A DNA stretch of 64,000 bases from positions 41,896,591 to 41,960,590 of the forward strand of contig OZ022258.1 in NCBI GenBank assembly GCA_963978905.1, read 5' to 3'. Shown here one piece after another: positions 34,348 through 44,650 of the stretch. A program made the translations under genes and the position numbers. Numbering within the stretch: the stretch's first letter is position 1; each line of letters starts with the position of its first letter. Origin of the DNA: Trichostrongylus colubriformis (lineage: Eukaryota > Nematoda > Chromadorea > Rhabditida > Trichostrongylidae). Under the pieces are notes generated by a model, which saw only the letters and a program-made list of their open reading frames with translations, was not told the DNA's origin and ran no database searches.

Positions 34348-35334
34348 TCACAGGAATGCTTCAATGTCGTTTCGCCTGCGTCGATGGTGCCTTCTGAGCT
34401 TTCGTAAACCGATCCAAAGAAGTCTGCTTATGTAGGCCAAGAACGTGAATAAGATTCCGAAGATCGGTCGAAAGGGCTTTCCAAGGACCATTGGGACGTA
34501 GCAAAGTGCGTATAGTAGAGCCGTAAGGATATACAGAATGGTTGCTATTGCCATGATGGCTGCCCGTGGGGAGCACTCTGGGTTGAATATGTTCGCTGTA
34601 CAAACCCAGCAGTTGACATTGTCACAGAATGACGTAGGCGGGCAGGTAACTTCAAGATGGGTGAAGCGATTTCCATCATACAGCTTCCATTGAACTTTGT
34701 GCTCATGTAGTGTGACTTCAAGAGGAAATAGGATAGTTTCTTCTGGTGGCGGATTCATTTTCGTCACACAGAGATTCTCAGCACATAGTTCGTAACGTCG
34801 TACATGATGTGCGTTAAGCTTTGTTCCTCCTTGAATGCATTCAATTCCGATGCTCGACTCGTTCCCATTGGTCGGTATTTGCGATGTTGCAGTAAGGATT
34901 GGGAGTAATATGAGCGCTGTAGTCAGGGTGAAGATGTTGGTGCGAATGCTTGTAGCTCTCGTTGCACTTCCTTTTCCATGTCTTTCATGAGTTTCCGCTC
35001 TTCCCGTGTTCCGACGTGGACGGAGGTTGTAACGCGGTTCCGCTATCGAAGGTTTGTCATGTCTGTCTTCAGCTTCCTTCTTTTCGCTTTTTTTGTCGTC
35101 TCCCAATTCTAGTGGAATGAGATGGTTGACTGGTCGACGTATTGTTCTACCATTGGGCATTTTCCGTTCAACTTCCCTGATTGTTGCGCCCTGTGACTTC
35201 AGGTTCACTATCCGTCCCATTTTCCACGAATTGCGCGGTAGAACGGGATCGGAAATCAAAACCACTGTGCCTTCTAGGGGAGATTTATTTCCTGCTCGTG
35301 ATGAGGAAATATCGAGCTTATGCGTCTCTCGCAA
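34348..35334 (-). pseudogene. BEL integrase tail (DUF5641-type) and N-terminal envelope glycoprotein
   Basis: The first part is the small beta-barrel that follows BEL integrases (VVLISDPVLPRNSWKMGRIV, then RRPVNHLIPLEL). An Arg-rich linker follows. Next is a signal-like hydrophobic segment (FTLTTALILLPILTATS), a Cys-containing ectodomain (GIECIQGGTKLNAHHVRRYE, CPPTSFCDNVNCWVC), a strong membrane helix (IMAIATILYILTALLYALCY) and a basic tail. This would be the first (Gn-like) glycoprotein of a two-part envelope. It ends at an in-frame TGA (34348), after which the same frame continues into the second glycoprotein, so Gn and Gc were probably one polyprotein. Confidence 0.82.
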
Positions 35335-35378
35335 CGTGGTGAGGTACTGCTGACTCCAGATGTTCCAGAATTGCTCGG

Positions 35379-36239
35379 TTAGTTTGTGGCTCGATCGTAA
35401 AGCCTGCCTTCCTCAGCCTGTCTTCTCGTTCTCAGTTGCAATGCTTCTTCCGGCGGGAGGTACTCTGTGTCTTCCTCGTTGTCTTCTGCGTATTCGAAGG
35501 GGTAAGTAACCACTATATCACGTTGAATGAAGTCGATTGGGCGGAGAATGGGGTTATCCTCCCATCGTTCTTCTTGGTATGTGAGTGGGCGACTATTGAG
35601 CATGCCTTCGACTTCTATTAGCAGGGTTTCAAGAGTTTCTCTTGTAACAAGGGCTTTTCGCATGACTTTGTAAAGTGAGTGTTTCACCGACTTAATCAGG
35701 CGATCATAGAAAGCACCCTGCCACGGTGCGTACGGGGTGTTCGTTTTCCATATTTTCCCCTGTGTTGCCATTGTTTTCGCCAGAGAAACGTCGCTGAGTA
35801 CCGGAAAGACGGCGTTTCTGAGTATTTGCTCCGCCAGTAAGAAGTACTGCCCGTTATCCGTGATGACTGTATGCGGAATGCCTCGACGTGCAAAAAATCG
35901 GCGTAGAGCTTGCATAAATATGGTTGTTGTCATGTCGTTGACCAGTTCAATGTGGAGGAGTCTTGTCGTGGTGCACGTGAAGATGATTACATAGGTCTTC
36001 TCCTGTATGTCGTTATTCTTTGTGAGTATTGGACCAAAGCAGTCGATGCCGGTGTGCTCGAACGGCCTGGATTTGCTGACTCGACATTCTGGTAAGTCAT
36101 CCATTTCCGGATATTTGAACGGCAACTTATTGAACTTCTGGCATTCGATACAACGATGTGTAACTCGTCTCACGAGTTGTCTCAGCTTTGGAATCCAATA
36201 GGTTTTTCCCACACGGCCATTGTGTGAGGAATACTGCAA
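35379..36239 (-). pseudogene. BEL integrase core
   Basis: The frame has the end of the zinc-binding domain (CIECQKFNKLPFKYPEM) and the catalytic core: first Asp in HTGIDCFGP (residue 66) and second in VITDNGQYF (residue 128). The third catalytic position, normally Glu in WQGGFYERLIKSVK, reads WQGAFYDRLIKSVK, that is Asp at residue 179 (codon 35703-35705, GAT). That change alone should cripple strand transfer. NSRPLTY and the RPIDFI motif follow. It is joined to the RNase H section by a frameshift near 36225, and another break lies before the DUF5641-type tail. Confidence 0.92.
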
Positions 36240-37579
36240 TGCAATGGCATGTGGTTGTCCATGACGATGAGCTCTGCCAGGCGTGTTTTTGTCTCGATTA
36301 GTATCGGTTGTCGAGTGTCGAATTTGAGATCTGCATTGTTCATATGTCCGCGGCAGCGCAGGATTCCGTCGTTGTCAGCATGGAGCTTTAGCTGCTTCAG
36401 TGTTGTGCGTCGTTGAGGGGGATTATGATCAGCTTGATGATTTCGCATGAGAACTTTCAGAGCGCCCTGTCGCTCAGTCGCTGTAACGTAGGTCTGGAAT
36501 GTTGTGAGTCGTAGCTCTGGTATCCTCCTTTCCACCCTCGAACGTAGATCTGTGTTCACGTTCTGAAGCACTTTCTTGATGAATCGCAGGAGATACGCTA
36601 CTGTTGCCACGCAGGTCTTCAATTCGTTGTGTCGTTTCCAGTCCAGCAGTTCGCTTGGACCTCCGATTCTCGTAGTCAGCACGTTCACACACGTCGCTTC
36701 GTCTTCCTTTGGTTCTTCCGGCAAGTGGAAAAGTCTGGTTTCCTTTGGCCATGATTCTTCAAGGGTGGCGAGAAATGGAGGACCTTCCCACCACATATTG
36801 TCCTTGAATTCACTACGTAATCCTCGTGTAGCACAGTCAGCGGGGTTCGCCTCCGTGCTTACGTAGCCAAACTGGATCTCTACTGGCAGATTTTCCACGA
36901 TTTTTCGGATTTCCTTTATCCTATTTTTCACCAGTACCCCTACTGAACTCGCCTTCGGCCACATAGCAATCCATCCAAGAATTATCTCTGAATCTGACAG
37001 TATTACGATCTTGGTGATATCGATGCGGTCTCGAAGCGCTGCGTATATGGAATGCGCTAGACGGCATGCTAGCTTCAACGCGTTGAGTTCGAGTTTAGGA
37101 ATCGTAGGGGTATCTCGAATGGGAGGGAGCTTGGATTTCCCTGCGATGAGCTTCGACGTCGCACCTTGTACCAGATAGGCGCATGCCGCCGTGCTTTGAG
37201 TGCTTGCATCCGAGAAAAGAACTAAGGCTGTCTTCTGACCGATTTCAGCGATACATCGTGGCAATTTGCATTGAAATCCATTACGATTCTCGATGATTTC
37301 GTTCCACTGTTGTTCATGTTCTGGAGACAGAGGAGAATCCCACGTGTAGCTGTGTGACCAGAATTGCTGAAAGAAAATTTTTCCTGGCAGTGTGAGCGGA
37401 GTGAGCCATCCATGGGGGTCGTGAATAGATGCTACTTGTTCCGCTACTGTCCGTTTCGTACATTTTCCTTTCTGCGGATAGTCATGTGATCTCGAGAAGA
37501 TCACTTTCCGTTCGCCACGGTACTCCGAGCACTTTTTGCCTGGTAATGGTGCTTGGATCCCCTTGCTTGATTCCTTCAT
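36182..37579 (-). pseudogene. BEL RNase H and integrase zinc-binding region
   Basis: After VASIHDPHGWLTPLTLPGK, the Pao/BEL linker, comes RNase H with the expected acidic residues: LVLFSDAST, KLELNALKLACRLA, ILSDSEIILGWI and ANPADCATRG. The segment then gives the BEL connector and the start of the integrase zinc-binding region (DGILRCRGHMNNADL, MPLHCSIPHTM). Catalytic residues are retained. A frameshift near 37520 separates it from RT, and one near 36225 separates it from the integrase core. Confidence 0.92.
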
Positions 37580-38792
37580 TCACTTTGTCATGGTTCGATC
37601 GGAATTCCCGCAGGTTCATGTTCACCTCTTTAAAGACTTCTTTGGCATCGTGATACAGCTTCAAAGCTTCTGTCGTAGACGAGGCTGTTAATATGACGTT
37701 ATCTACGTACGTGTTTTCCTGAAGCTGTTTAGCGAATCTCTTATCGTCGACATAATTTTTCAAGTGGTGGTTGATTGTTCCTGCGAGGAGGAAAGGGGAA
37801 CAGTTGAGCCCAAAGGCCACTCGGGTGAATCTGTAAGTGACTATGTTGTCCGTCTTGATTCTTTCTTGGGGACAGCGTAGCCATAGAAGTCTTGTGGCGT
37901 CACGATCCTGAGGTTGTAGGCGGACTTGAAGAAACGCCTTCGTCACTCGTGAGTGCAATTTTGCCAATCCTGAAGCGTAGCAGGATGTCATAGAGGAAGG
38001 GTAGAATTATTGGCCTTTTGTGCAAAACGCTGTTGAGGGAGTTGCATCCTCGTCGATGGGCGGAAGCGTCAAATGCGACTCGTAATTTTGTCGTTTCCTT
38101 GTGTGGGTGATTACCGCTTGGTGCGGTAGACAATGTACTCGTTTTCCTACTGGTGGGGTGTTCGGATCCACTTCCTCAATAATACCTAGAGCAAGCTGAT
38201 TCATGAAGATGTCGTGATATTGTTCGAGGAGCTTTGGATTTTCTTGAAGCTTCGCCACCGTAGTTTCGAGACGACGAAAGGCCATTGCCTTTTTATCGGG
38301 TAAGGTGTCGGCATTTGTTTTCCATGGGAGGCAGACGTGATAGCCGTCTGACTGTCGTTGTATTGAATCTTCGAACTCCTTCCAGACGGCTGCGCATACT
38401 TGCTTGCGCTCTTCTGCGGCTGGTCCGGAGAATTCGTGTACCCCCGATGTTTCAAATGCACAGAACTCTTCCCAAGATCCTGTCGGACCGTCCGTGATTG
38501 TTTCTCGAAGTTGTGAACATCCCAGCTCTTGATTATGTGGGTCTTCAACCTCATTCTGCCATTCATGATCCGTCTTGGAATTACTTCTTTCATCTGAGTG
38601 CGATTGATGATGGGTTGTCTGAGGAGTGCTGGCGTGTTCTGGCACGTCTGTTGTACCAGCTGGTGTAGATGCTCGTCCCGCTACTAAAAACCCTAGCTTA
38701 GAGTGTAGGATTCTTAGACCAGACGGTAGTGTCAGATGAGCTCCCTGTTCGCTGTCCAGTAGCGTGAAGACGTCACTGCATCCCAGTAGGAT
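37482..38792 (-). pseudogene. BEL reverse transcriptase
   Basis: The RT is spread over three frames. First comes the entry region (YHVCLPWKTNADTLPDKKAM, ALGIIEEVD), then TTKLRVAFDASAH and PIILPFLYDILLRFR, then AFLQVRLQPQDRDATRLLWL, FGLNCSPFLLAGTINHHL and the active-site box YVDNVIL. YVDN rather than YVDD is, to my knowledge, common in nematode BEL. A frameshift near 38105 and what looks like loss of one GTGAC unit near 37955 (beside the first catalytic Asp) break it. The stretch just upstream contains ILLGCSDVF after the TAA at 38793, which is the end of the protease-associated domain. Confidence 0.92.
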
Positions 38793-39749
38793 TTATGGGT
38801 GGACGTAGGCATTGCTCAGTGAGAGTTGTATCTCGTTTTCGATGAGAAACCTTTTATCGTCCTTGCTGAGGTGGCTCCGTTGCATAGGTTCCGTCAACTT
38901 CTCGATTTTTGCCACTGCATAAGAATGTGGATGTCCATTTCTGTCCCATAGTTGGATGTTGGTTATTCCACAATCTTTCTGTATTGGCGTCACAGAGCCA
39001 AATGTTGTGATCGTCAGAGACTTTGAGTCAACTTCCTGAAGTTGAAGACGATCGGCTAAAGAGTTAGTGATGAACGAGCGGTCAGCGCCTGTGTCTAGCA
39101 AGACGTGAACAGTTTCGAGAGCTTGAGTATTCGAGTTGATAACTTGCGCTTGACCGACGAGAACCAGGGCATCGTCGCTGCTGGTTTGATCTCGCATGTG
39201 AAGAACGATATCAGACGGCTCCGCTTGCACCGTCTGCTCGGTAGATGAAAGAGTGTGCACCCTTGCAGGTATTGATGACCTCTGGTGAGGGGTATTCGGT
39301 CCAGACGGCTTATTCCGTGATTGAGGCGGTTCCGATGTCGTTTTTGAGGCCATCTGTTTCTTGCAGATGGATGTGTGGTGTCCAAACTCGTGACAGTTCC
39401 TGCATGATCCCTTTCTGCATTGAGCTGCTCCATGATCTTGTCCTCCACAATTGTGACAGAGGTTGTGCTTCTCCATGATTTCCAGCCGCTTTGCGCGAGT
39501 CAGAACTTCTGTGCAATTCGTTGGTGAATGCCCTGGCTTCTTACAATAGAAGCACGTGAAGACTTTTTCCTTCGCCGTCGATTGAGTATTGCGTTCTGCA
39601 TGATTGCGCAACGAACTCGTTAATCCCTTCCTTCCTTCTACTTGGTGTACAATGTTCAATTCTGACTTAATGTGCTCTGTGATTGTGCTGAGCAGAAGCG
39701 ACGTATTCCGGTCTTCACAGGACATTTGCTGCTTTTGACGAAGAACTGC
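38793..39749 (-). pseudogene. BEL nucleocapsid zinc knuckles and aspartic protease
   Basis: Three CX2CX4HX4C knuckles occur in a row: CFYCKKPGHSPTNC, CHNCGGQDHGAAQC and CRNCHEFGHHTSIC. The retroviral-type aspartic protease follows, with the DTGA active site (VLLDTGADRSFI) and the DUF1758-type fold. The frame is the same as gag, from which a single in-frame TGA (39750-39752) separates it. An in-frame TAA (38793-38795) precedes the conserved LLGC motif. Loss of a single codon at each point is consistent with point mutation. Confidence 0.93.
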
Positions 39750-40616
39750 TCATTGAACCCTGATTGCAAATTTGCCCATGAGCTGCTTCTGGAGAAAGCT
39801 GTTATCTATATGTACGCCCTTCAGTTGTACCTGACATACGACCGCGGAAAGTTCTTCGCATAGTTGCTGTTGGTCATGTAGACGTTCGCTCCGAGCGGTG
39901 CAGTTGTGAAGTTTCCTCAAGAGTTCCTCTATCAGCATATTCCTGTTACCGTACTTCGCTTTGAGATGGTTTATCCCGAGAGGATAAGTCTGGCACGATA
40001 CTTCGTACTGCTTCACAGTCTCCTTGGCTTCGCCTTGTAGTGCATCCAGAAGATACGTCATCTTATACAGGTTGTCGATGTTTCGTGAGTGCACTGAATG
40101 ATTGAAGGCGTTCCAGAAGTTCTCCCACTCCCAGATTCTGCCGCTGAATTTCGGTATTGGAACAGGGGCTAGGTTGACCGTGGTTGCTCTAGTATCGGAG
40201 GCGTCGGGTGTTTCATCGTCTTGAAGTTCTTCTATCAGCCGTGCAAATGTTGTCAGTGCGGCCTGTGCTCCGTTGATGAGTTCCTGTGCTGCTTCGGAAT
40301 TCACTGAGTCCTTCTGAAGTATCTCATCAATCGACGGAGTCGTTGGATCGAGGTTATCGGCTGCCATGAGGTAGTTGTCTAAAGCGATCTCCACGTTACG
40401 CAACTCTGATTCTGTCGTCGTCCTGGCCGAACGGAGCTGTCGACGAAGATTGGTGACGTTCATTCCATCGTCGTCTGTTGAGCGCTGCGTCGTCGATTCG
40501 CGTAGTGGGGCTTGATCCTTTAGAACTGCTAAGAGTCGATTGGAAGCTCTAGTAAGAAGTCCTTGACGAGAAGAAAGTGTGGAAGTCATGGCAAAAAAAG
40601 AAGTCGTCCTTTTCAA
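39750..40616 (-). pseudogene. BEL gag (DUF1759-type)
   Basis: 288 codons from the first ATG. A second in-frame ATG nine codons later fits the family start equally well. It contains the gag signature (PIPKFSGRIWEWENFWNAFN, then HSVHSRNIDNLYKMTYLLDA) and ends at a TGA where the family continues. The leader between the primer-binding site and this ATG is about 120 bp. Confidence 0.92.
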
Positions 40617-40738
40617 GAATCAGTGCAACGTGAATACATGCAAAGCAACGGACGTGGTGGTGAAGCAAACGGACGGACACTTATGTGGAGAAATCGAAGT
40701 CCTCACGTTTTCTCAGATTCCTTGTCCTTGGTTCGGCT

Positions 40739-40756
40739 CGATCGTACGATGCACCA
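40739..40756 (-). other. Primer-binding site of the BEL element
   Basis: In element sense TGGTGCATCGTACGATCG begins directly after the LTR. The first ten bases complement the CCA plus acceptor end (CGATGCACCA) of a tRNA-Gly(GCC)-type tRNA, from memory. The remainder does not match well. Its exact abutment to the LTR supports the LTR boundary. Confidence 0.75.
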
Positions 40757-40945
40757 TGAATGGGATTCGTCAGAGTGTCTGCTCGCCAGTCGTGCCGCGC
40801 GGGTCCTTTCGTCGGTTCGCGCAGCCTCTTAATACACAAGATTTATTGCACGTACTTCCACAGGCAAAGTGAAGATAGGAAGATGAGTGGAGATAGGTGG
40901 AGGCAAGAAAAGGTGCTAAGATAATGATTGGGAGCTACTGGCCGC

Positions 40946-40953
40946 TATTTATA
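40946..40953 (-). promoter_or_regulatory. LTR TATA box
   Basis: TATAAATA on the minus strand within the 5' LTR, followed by GCGGCC. It is conserved in the other LTR. Confidence 0.7.
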
Positions 40954-41075
40954 CGGTATATGTGGGCGGTGTTAAGATGAAGCTTACAGATAAAGTGAAC
41001 AGTGCTCCGAACAGTAAACATTTTGCCCTTTCGAGCTACAGATCAGCCAGATAATAATGTTAAGAACAGCTACAA

Positions 41076-41095
41076 ATGAGTCATGCATGAGTCAT
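41076..41095. promoter_or_regulatory. Twin AP-1-like palindromes in the LTR
   Basis: Two ATGAGTCAT words, each with the 7-bp TGAGTCA AP-1 core, are separated by GC, about 120 bp upstream of the TATA box in the U3 part. Both are unchanged in both LTRs although 14 other positions differ. Confidence 0.6.
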
Positions 41096-41168
41096 ACGTA
41101 TAGGATGAACAAATTAAGATGAACAAAATTGAGTGACAAAAAAATAGAGAGATCGCAGATCCTCTATA

Positions 41169-41173
41169 GGAAA
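41169..41173. repeat. BEL target-site duplication, right
   Basis: GGAAA directly right of the LTR, matching 28586-28590. Confidence 0.9.
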
Positions 41174-41907
41174 CGAATAACAGCCCGTTACGACAATTTA
41201 TATGGCCGCCCCCTGCTTTGAATTCAAGTTAGTCCGTATTTTTGTTCAAACACTTATTCACAGTTATAAGTACGTCATACGTTATTTTAATGGAGACCTC
41301 CTTAGAAGCAGAGAAAAAGACTTCATTTAGACTCTTGCAGTAAACAGCAAGAACGATAAAGATATAGTGTGATGTGATCAGCATTCAACAACGATCGAAA
41401 CTTCCTAGAACAGTGAGATCATCTTGGAGCCCGAGATATTTTCGTATCTGACTTGAAACTGTGCCGAGATTAGGAAGGTCTCCGGAAAATGCTCCATTCA
41501 CCGGCATGTCATTGTGCCCTGGCTTTGGAAACATTTCACTTCGGACTTACCGAAACTATAATTCTCCTTATTTTCTTCAATGACCATGGGCATGTTCCAG
41601 GCGCGTATTACTCTTAGCTCTCTGGTTTAGCTTTGTGACGATGTAGCTCTACAAGTGCACTGGTTAATAGTACATCTGCAATAACATTCATTCTACATTC
41701 CGCTTCTTTTCCTCCAATACTGCGCAAATGGTGACCAACCCACAGGCCTGAAAGCCTCACACTTAGGGCAGGAAATACTAGGTAAGGTAATAAGGTTTCA
41801 TGCCGAATGAAGTATACTTGTCGTCATCTTTTTTTTTTCCATGATCGATTCTATCTGCGGCATCCCGCACTCTCTTCGCAGCGTCTCTTATGTGGTTGAG
41901 ACATTCT
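41174..41907. other. Spacer between BEL and the MADF gene
   Basis: No gene or element was seen. This is the downstream flank of the MADF gene and probably contains its 3' UTR. Confidence 0.4.
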
Positions 41908-42531
41908 TTAAGCAGGGTGGATAAGTATAACATGCCTAAGGATACGGTAGCGTATCAAGAAATCTATACCATCCGCCATCGCATCAGATTTTACCGATTT
42001 TTGAGACGATGTGGGTGAACAAGGAGTTTGCAGTGGGGACCCAGTCAGGAGGTAGTCCGTAAAATCGCAATCATCAGTGAGATTTGAAACGGTGTTCCTG
42101 CTAATATGATGGCTAGTTCTAGTTCTAGTTCTGATTTGGTTTCTTTTCAATGTAGTGTAAAGAAAGACCTACCCGCGAAACTTGCATTCATCTAAAAATT
42201 CTAAAGAATCGAAATATGACCAGTTTTTCTTTGCGATAGACCCAGTCTCCACTTTGGATCTCTTCCTCCGTGTGTCTTTTATGTGTCGCCACACGTTTTT
42301 CCATTCGAGCACTGGAATGTTAAGCGATTACCCCGAGCTGTGATGGTTTTCAAATTGTTTATATAATGTACCATTGGTTTTGTGCCCGTAGTTCCGCATA
42401 GCCGATGCTACCCTCTTCCATGCCTGGCACTTCCTTAGTAGCATGGCATATTCATCAGAGCTGATTTCCCAAATGCTACGTTCATCCTCCACGAGTTCAA
42501 TTAGATGAAGGCGGAAAGAATTCCTCGCCAT
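41908..42531 (-). CDS. MADF-domain protein
   Basis: Three exons join in phase: 42372-42531, 42173-42311 and 41908-42130. Exon 1 starts MARNSFRLHLIELVEDERSI and gives the first two helices of a MADF domain (WEISSDEYAMLLRKCQAWKR). Exon 2 gives the third helix and end (EWKNVWRHIKDTRRKRSK, then NWSYFDSLEFLDECKF). MADF is a Myb/SANT-like DNA-binding fold. Exon 3 is a low-complexity tail (TRTRTSHHISRNTV, a TGSPLQTPCSPTSS region) with no BESS motif seen. A GCATTCAG acceptor lies seven bases upstream of the ATG, as for trans-splicing. Introns are 60 and 42 bp, and the donors are GTACAT and GTAGGT. The exon 3 acceptor (AAATCAG) and C-terminus are less certain. The role is probably transcriptional, but the target is unknown. 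Confidence 0.75.
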
Positions 42532-42538
42532 TTCGATC

Positions 42539-43790
42539 TGAATGCACTAACAACTCATCTCCATCATTGGTTGCTCACAGGCGTCAAGGGATCGATCGAT
42601 AACCACCGGGAGGTTTTCGTAATTATCATCATCGAATCTTTTCCGCCACATCCCTATGTAATCATTTTTAAAGAATTATTTGTTTTTTTAACCTTTCATT
42701 TGAGTGTTTTAATTCACTTTGTCTCTTATCTGAGTAGTGCTGTTGAATATTACGAGTTACTCCCGCTTTCCGTATTGTACTGCCATCCTAACGAGGAAAA
42801 TGGGGCACTGAGGAAAATCTCGAAGGGATCCGAGCCAGTTTGCACGCACACTCAATCGTATTTTTGCTCTTGCTCAACCTCCAATGAAGGAGAAAGAGGT
42901 TTCTCTTTCCTCGTAGGGTTCAGACAAAGATAGCGCCGGACCCAAAAATTGTGCTGAGCTCAGTGAGAAATCACACCGCATTGGGTTAGCTCTACAACAA
43001 AATACCCCAGAAAAATGAAGTGCCGACAGACTGCTCAGGAGAAAAGGCATAGATAAATTACTTAAGAAAAGAAAAGAGGAAACAGTTGAGAGACCAAATA
43101 AATATCCGTCATTAAAAGCATGAACAATAACTCATCTCTTCAAGAAGAAACGAAAAGAAGAAGTATAGGAAAAACTGATGGCCTATTTCCCGGAAGACAT
43201 CGTCAAAACACTGCCAAAGGAGCTAGATACAGATTACCAAATAAACAGCCACAAGAAAAGCTAAAACTATACTTAACATGTACTTACCTTTCGAATAAGC
43301 AATATCAGCAATTTATATCCAACAAAACTGGAGGTAGTGACAACGTGCAGCGACAATACTACCGAAAACGAATCAACATACAAACAAACAAAGTTCAGCA
43401 AATTTTAATACCAAATAATCTAAACTTTAAAAACATCGGAAACACCTTATGTGAAACAACAAACAAATAAACATGATATAGGAATACGCAATCACAAAGG
43501 AATTGAAAAAATTGATGCACAATACACAGATGCACCGAGAAGCTTCCAAAAGCGGGGTAGTGCGCGCGCAATTACTGTAAAGTGCGTCGCGGTCTGCAAT
43601 TTTGCGCTAATTCGATCGCGTGGACCATGCGGGTCGTTCGGCCCCGACGATCCGCACGGTATAGCCTCTGCTTAACAACTGACAATGGAAAGGGCTCAGG
43701 AGTAGCGCGAAATCTTTTTCTGAGGTATCTGTAGATTGAGAAGTCATCACGCTTCTTCATATGACCTTCGCGGTAACCTAGATGCCTTTC
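42539..43790. other. Upstream region of the MADF gene
   Basis: No coding exon was recognised. The sequence is AT-rich around 43000-43450, with open frames lacking domain content. Confidence 0.35.
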
Positions 43791-43792
43791 AG

Positions 43793-44293
43793 TATGCACA
43801 CTTTTCGCGATAATCGCACCAGCTATTTACCCTGCCGCAGCCGATAGACCCACGGATTAATTTTGAGGCTGTACTCTTGAGTGACGCCACGAGACCTCCT
43901 GGCAGCGTTGAGCCCGCGGGAAGCAATTGTGACTCGCTCATCAACTGCGACCCAACCTGGCATTAGACGATCTTTTTTCAATGTGGCGTTTACGTGGGTC
44001 TGTGATTCTGCAAAATAAGATAAAGAAGAAATTCCAGTAGTTAATGAGACGTCCACTTAGGGAAACAGGTAATATCTCAAGGATCCTCATGATACCATCC
44101 AACGGGCACTGATTCAAAGGCTCGTTTTGAGGCGGTTATCTCGTACAAGGCCAGATGTCAGAAGGCCTCATTTTTTTCATTTGAGGGACTTCATTCGGAT
44201 TTTTCTTTCTTAACGGTGTATGCTTTAGCACCTCTATTATTTCATAATTCATCTCTTAAACCCATTCAAGGTAATCGCGGAAAGTGCCTTTAA
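43793..44293. mobile_element. TTAA-ended MITE, family C, copy 2
   Basis: The left part (TTTTCGCGATAATC, then GCAGCCGATAGACCCACGG, then CCACGAG, then GCCCGCGGGA) matches 4306-4430. The right end CGCGGAAAGTGCCTTTAA matches the right tip of the 4297-4620 element. The left TTAA is mutated, and about 170 bp of extra interior sequence is present compared with copy 1. Confidence 0.65.
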
Positions 44294-44294
44294 C

Positions 44295-44460
44295 CTGAAT
44301 CATGCATGACGCGACTCACAACGAAGCCAGCCAACGCCAATAGCCATTTTGTTAATCCACTGGCACTGAAAACACGTTCAAAGAGACCTCCAAATTCACC
44401 GTGGCCGTAGGGAGCGGTATCACGGGTTTCACCATGGATAAATACTGCTCTCACCGTATC
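44295..44460 (+). repeat. Dispersed repeat, family I copy
   Basis: This is a diverged copy of 18063-18245 (shared words include CATGCATG, CACAACGAA, GCCAATA and GAGACCTCC). It abuts the right end of the family C element. Confidence 0.6.
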
Positions 44461-44479
44461 CAACCAAGGATCACGTCGC

Positions 44480-44650
44480 CTGGAGGCGGGGTCTGTCATC
44501 CAAAGGTGTCAGCTGTTGATGGTTACGTCGTCACTACAGGTCGAGGGCGCGGTTTTTGACGGGGATTTCATCATAAACCCATAGTTTCCATGTGAGTGAC
44601 TTCTTCTAGGATTTTTCCAATAACCATATTATCCCTAATGTTTCTTTGAA
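44480..44650 (+). repeat. Fragment of MITE family A (right end)
   Basis: The tail TTATCCCTAATGTTTCTTTG and the preceding CCATGTGAGTGACTTCTT block match the right end of copy 1 at 3170-3222 with divergence. The left half is missing. Confidence 0.5.

Larger units (their letters stand above)
28591..41168 (-). mobile_element. BEL/Pao LTR retrotransposon with envelope and third ORF
   Basis: A full-length element of 12.58 kb, including a 2.4-kb nested RTE. On the minus strand the order is: 5' LTR, primer-binding site, gag, zinc knuckles and protease, RT, RNase H, integrase, DUF5641-type tail, envelope, extra ORF, 3' LTR. The order PR-RT-RH-IN and the protein text are those of BEL/Pao. Envelope-bearing members are known in nematodes (the Cer7 group). 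The LTRs differ at about 14 of 411 positions plus one indel by my count, so it is not recent. Every coding section is broken: in-frame stops at 39750, 38793, 34348, 29465 and 29099, and frameshifts near 38105, 37955, 37520, 36225, 35350, 34080, 33870, 30520 and 30065. Confidence 0.97.
40757..41168 (-). repeat. 5' LTR of the BEL element
   Basis: 412 bp with the same features as the 3' LTR: TATAAATA at 40946-40953 and twin ATGAGTCAT words at 41076-41084 and 41087-41095. As the upstream LTR it would be the promoter for the element. Confidence 0.96.
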
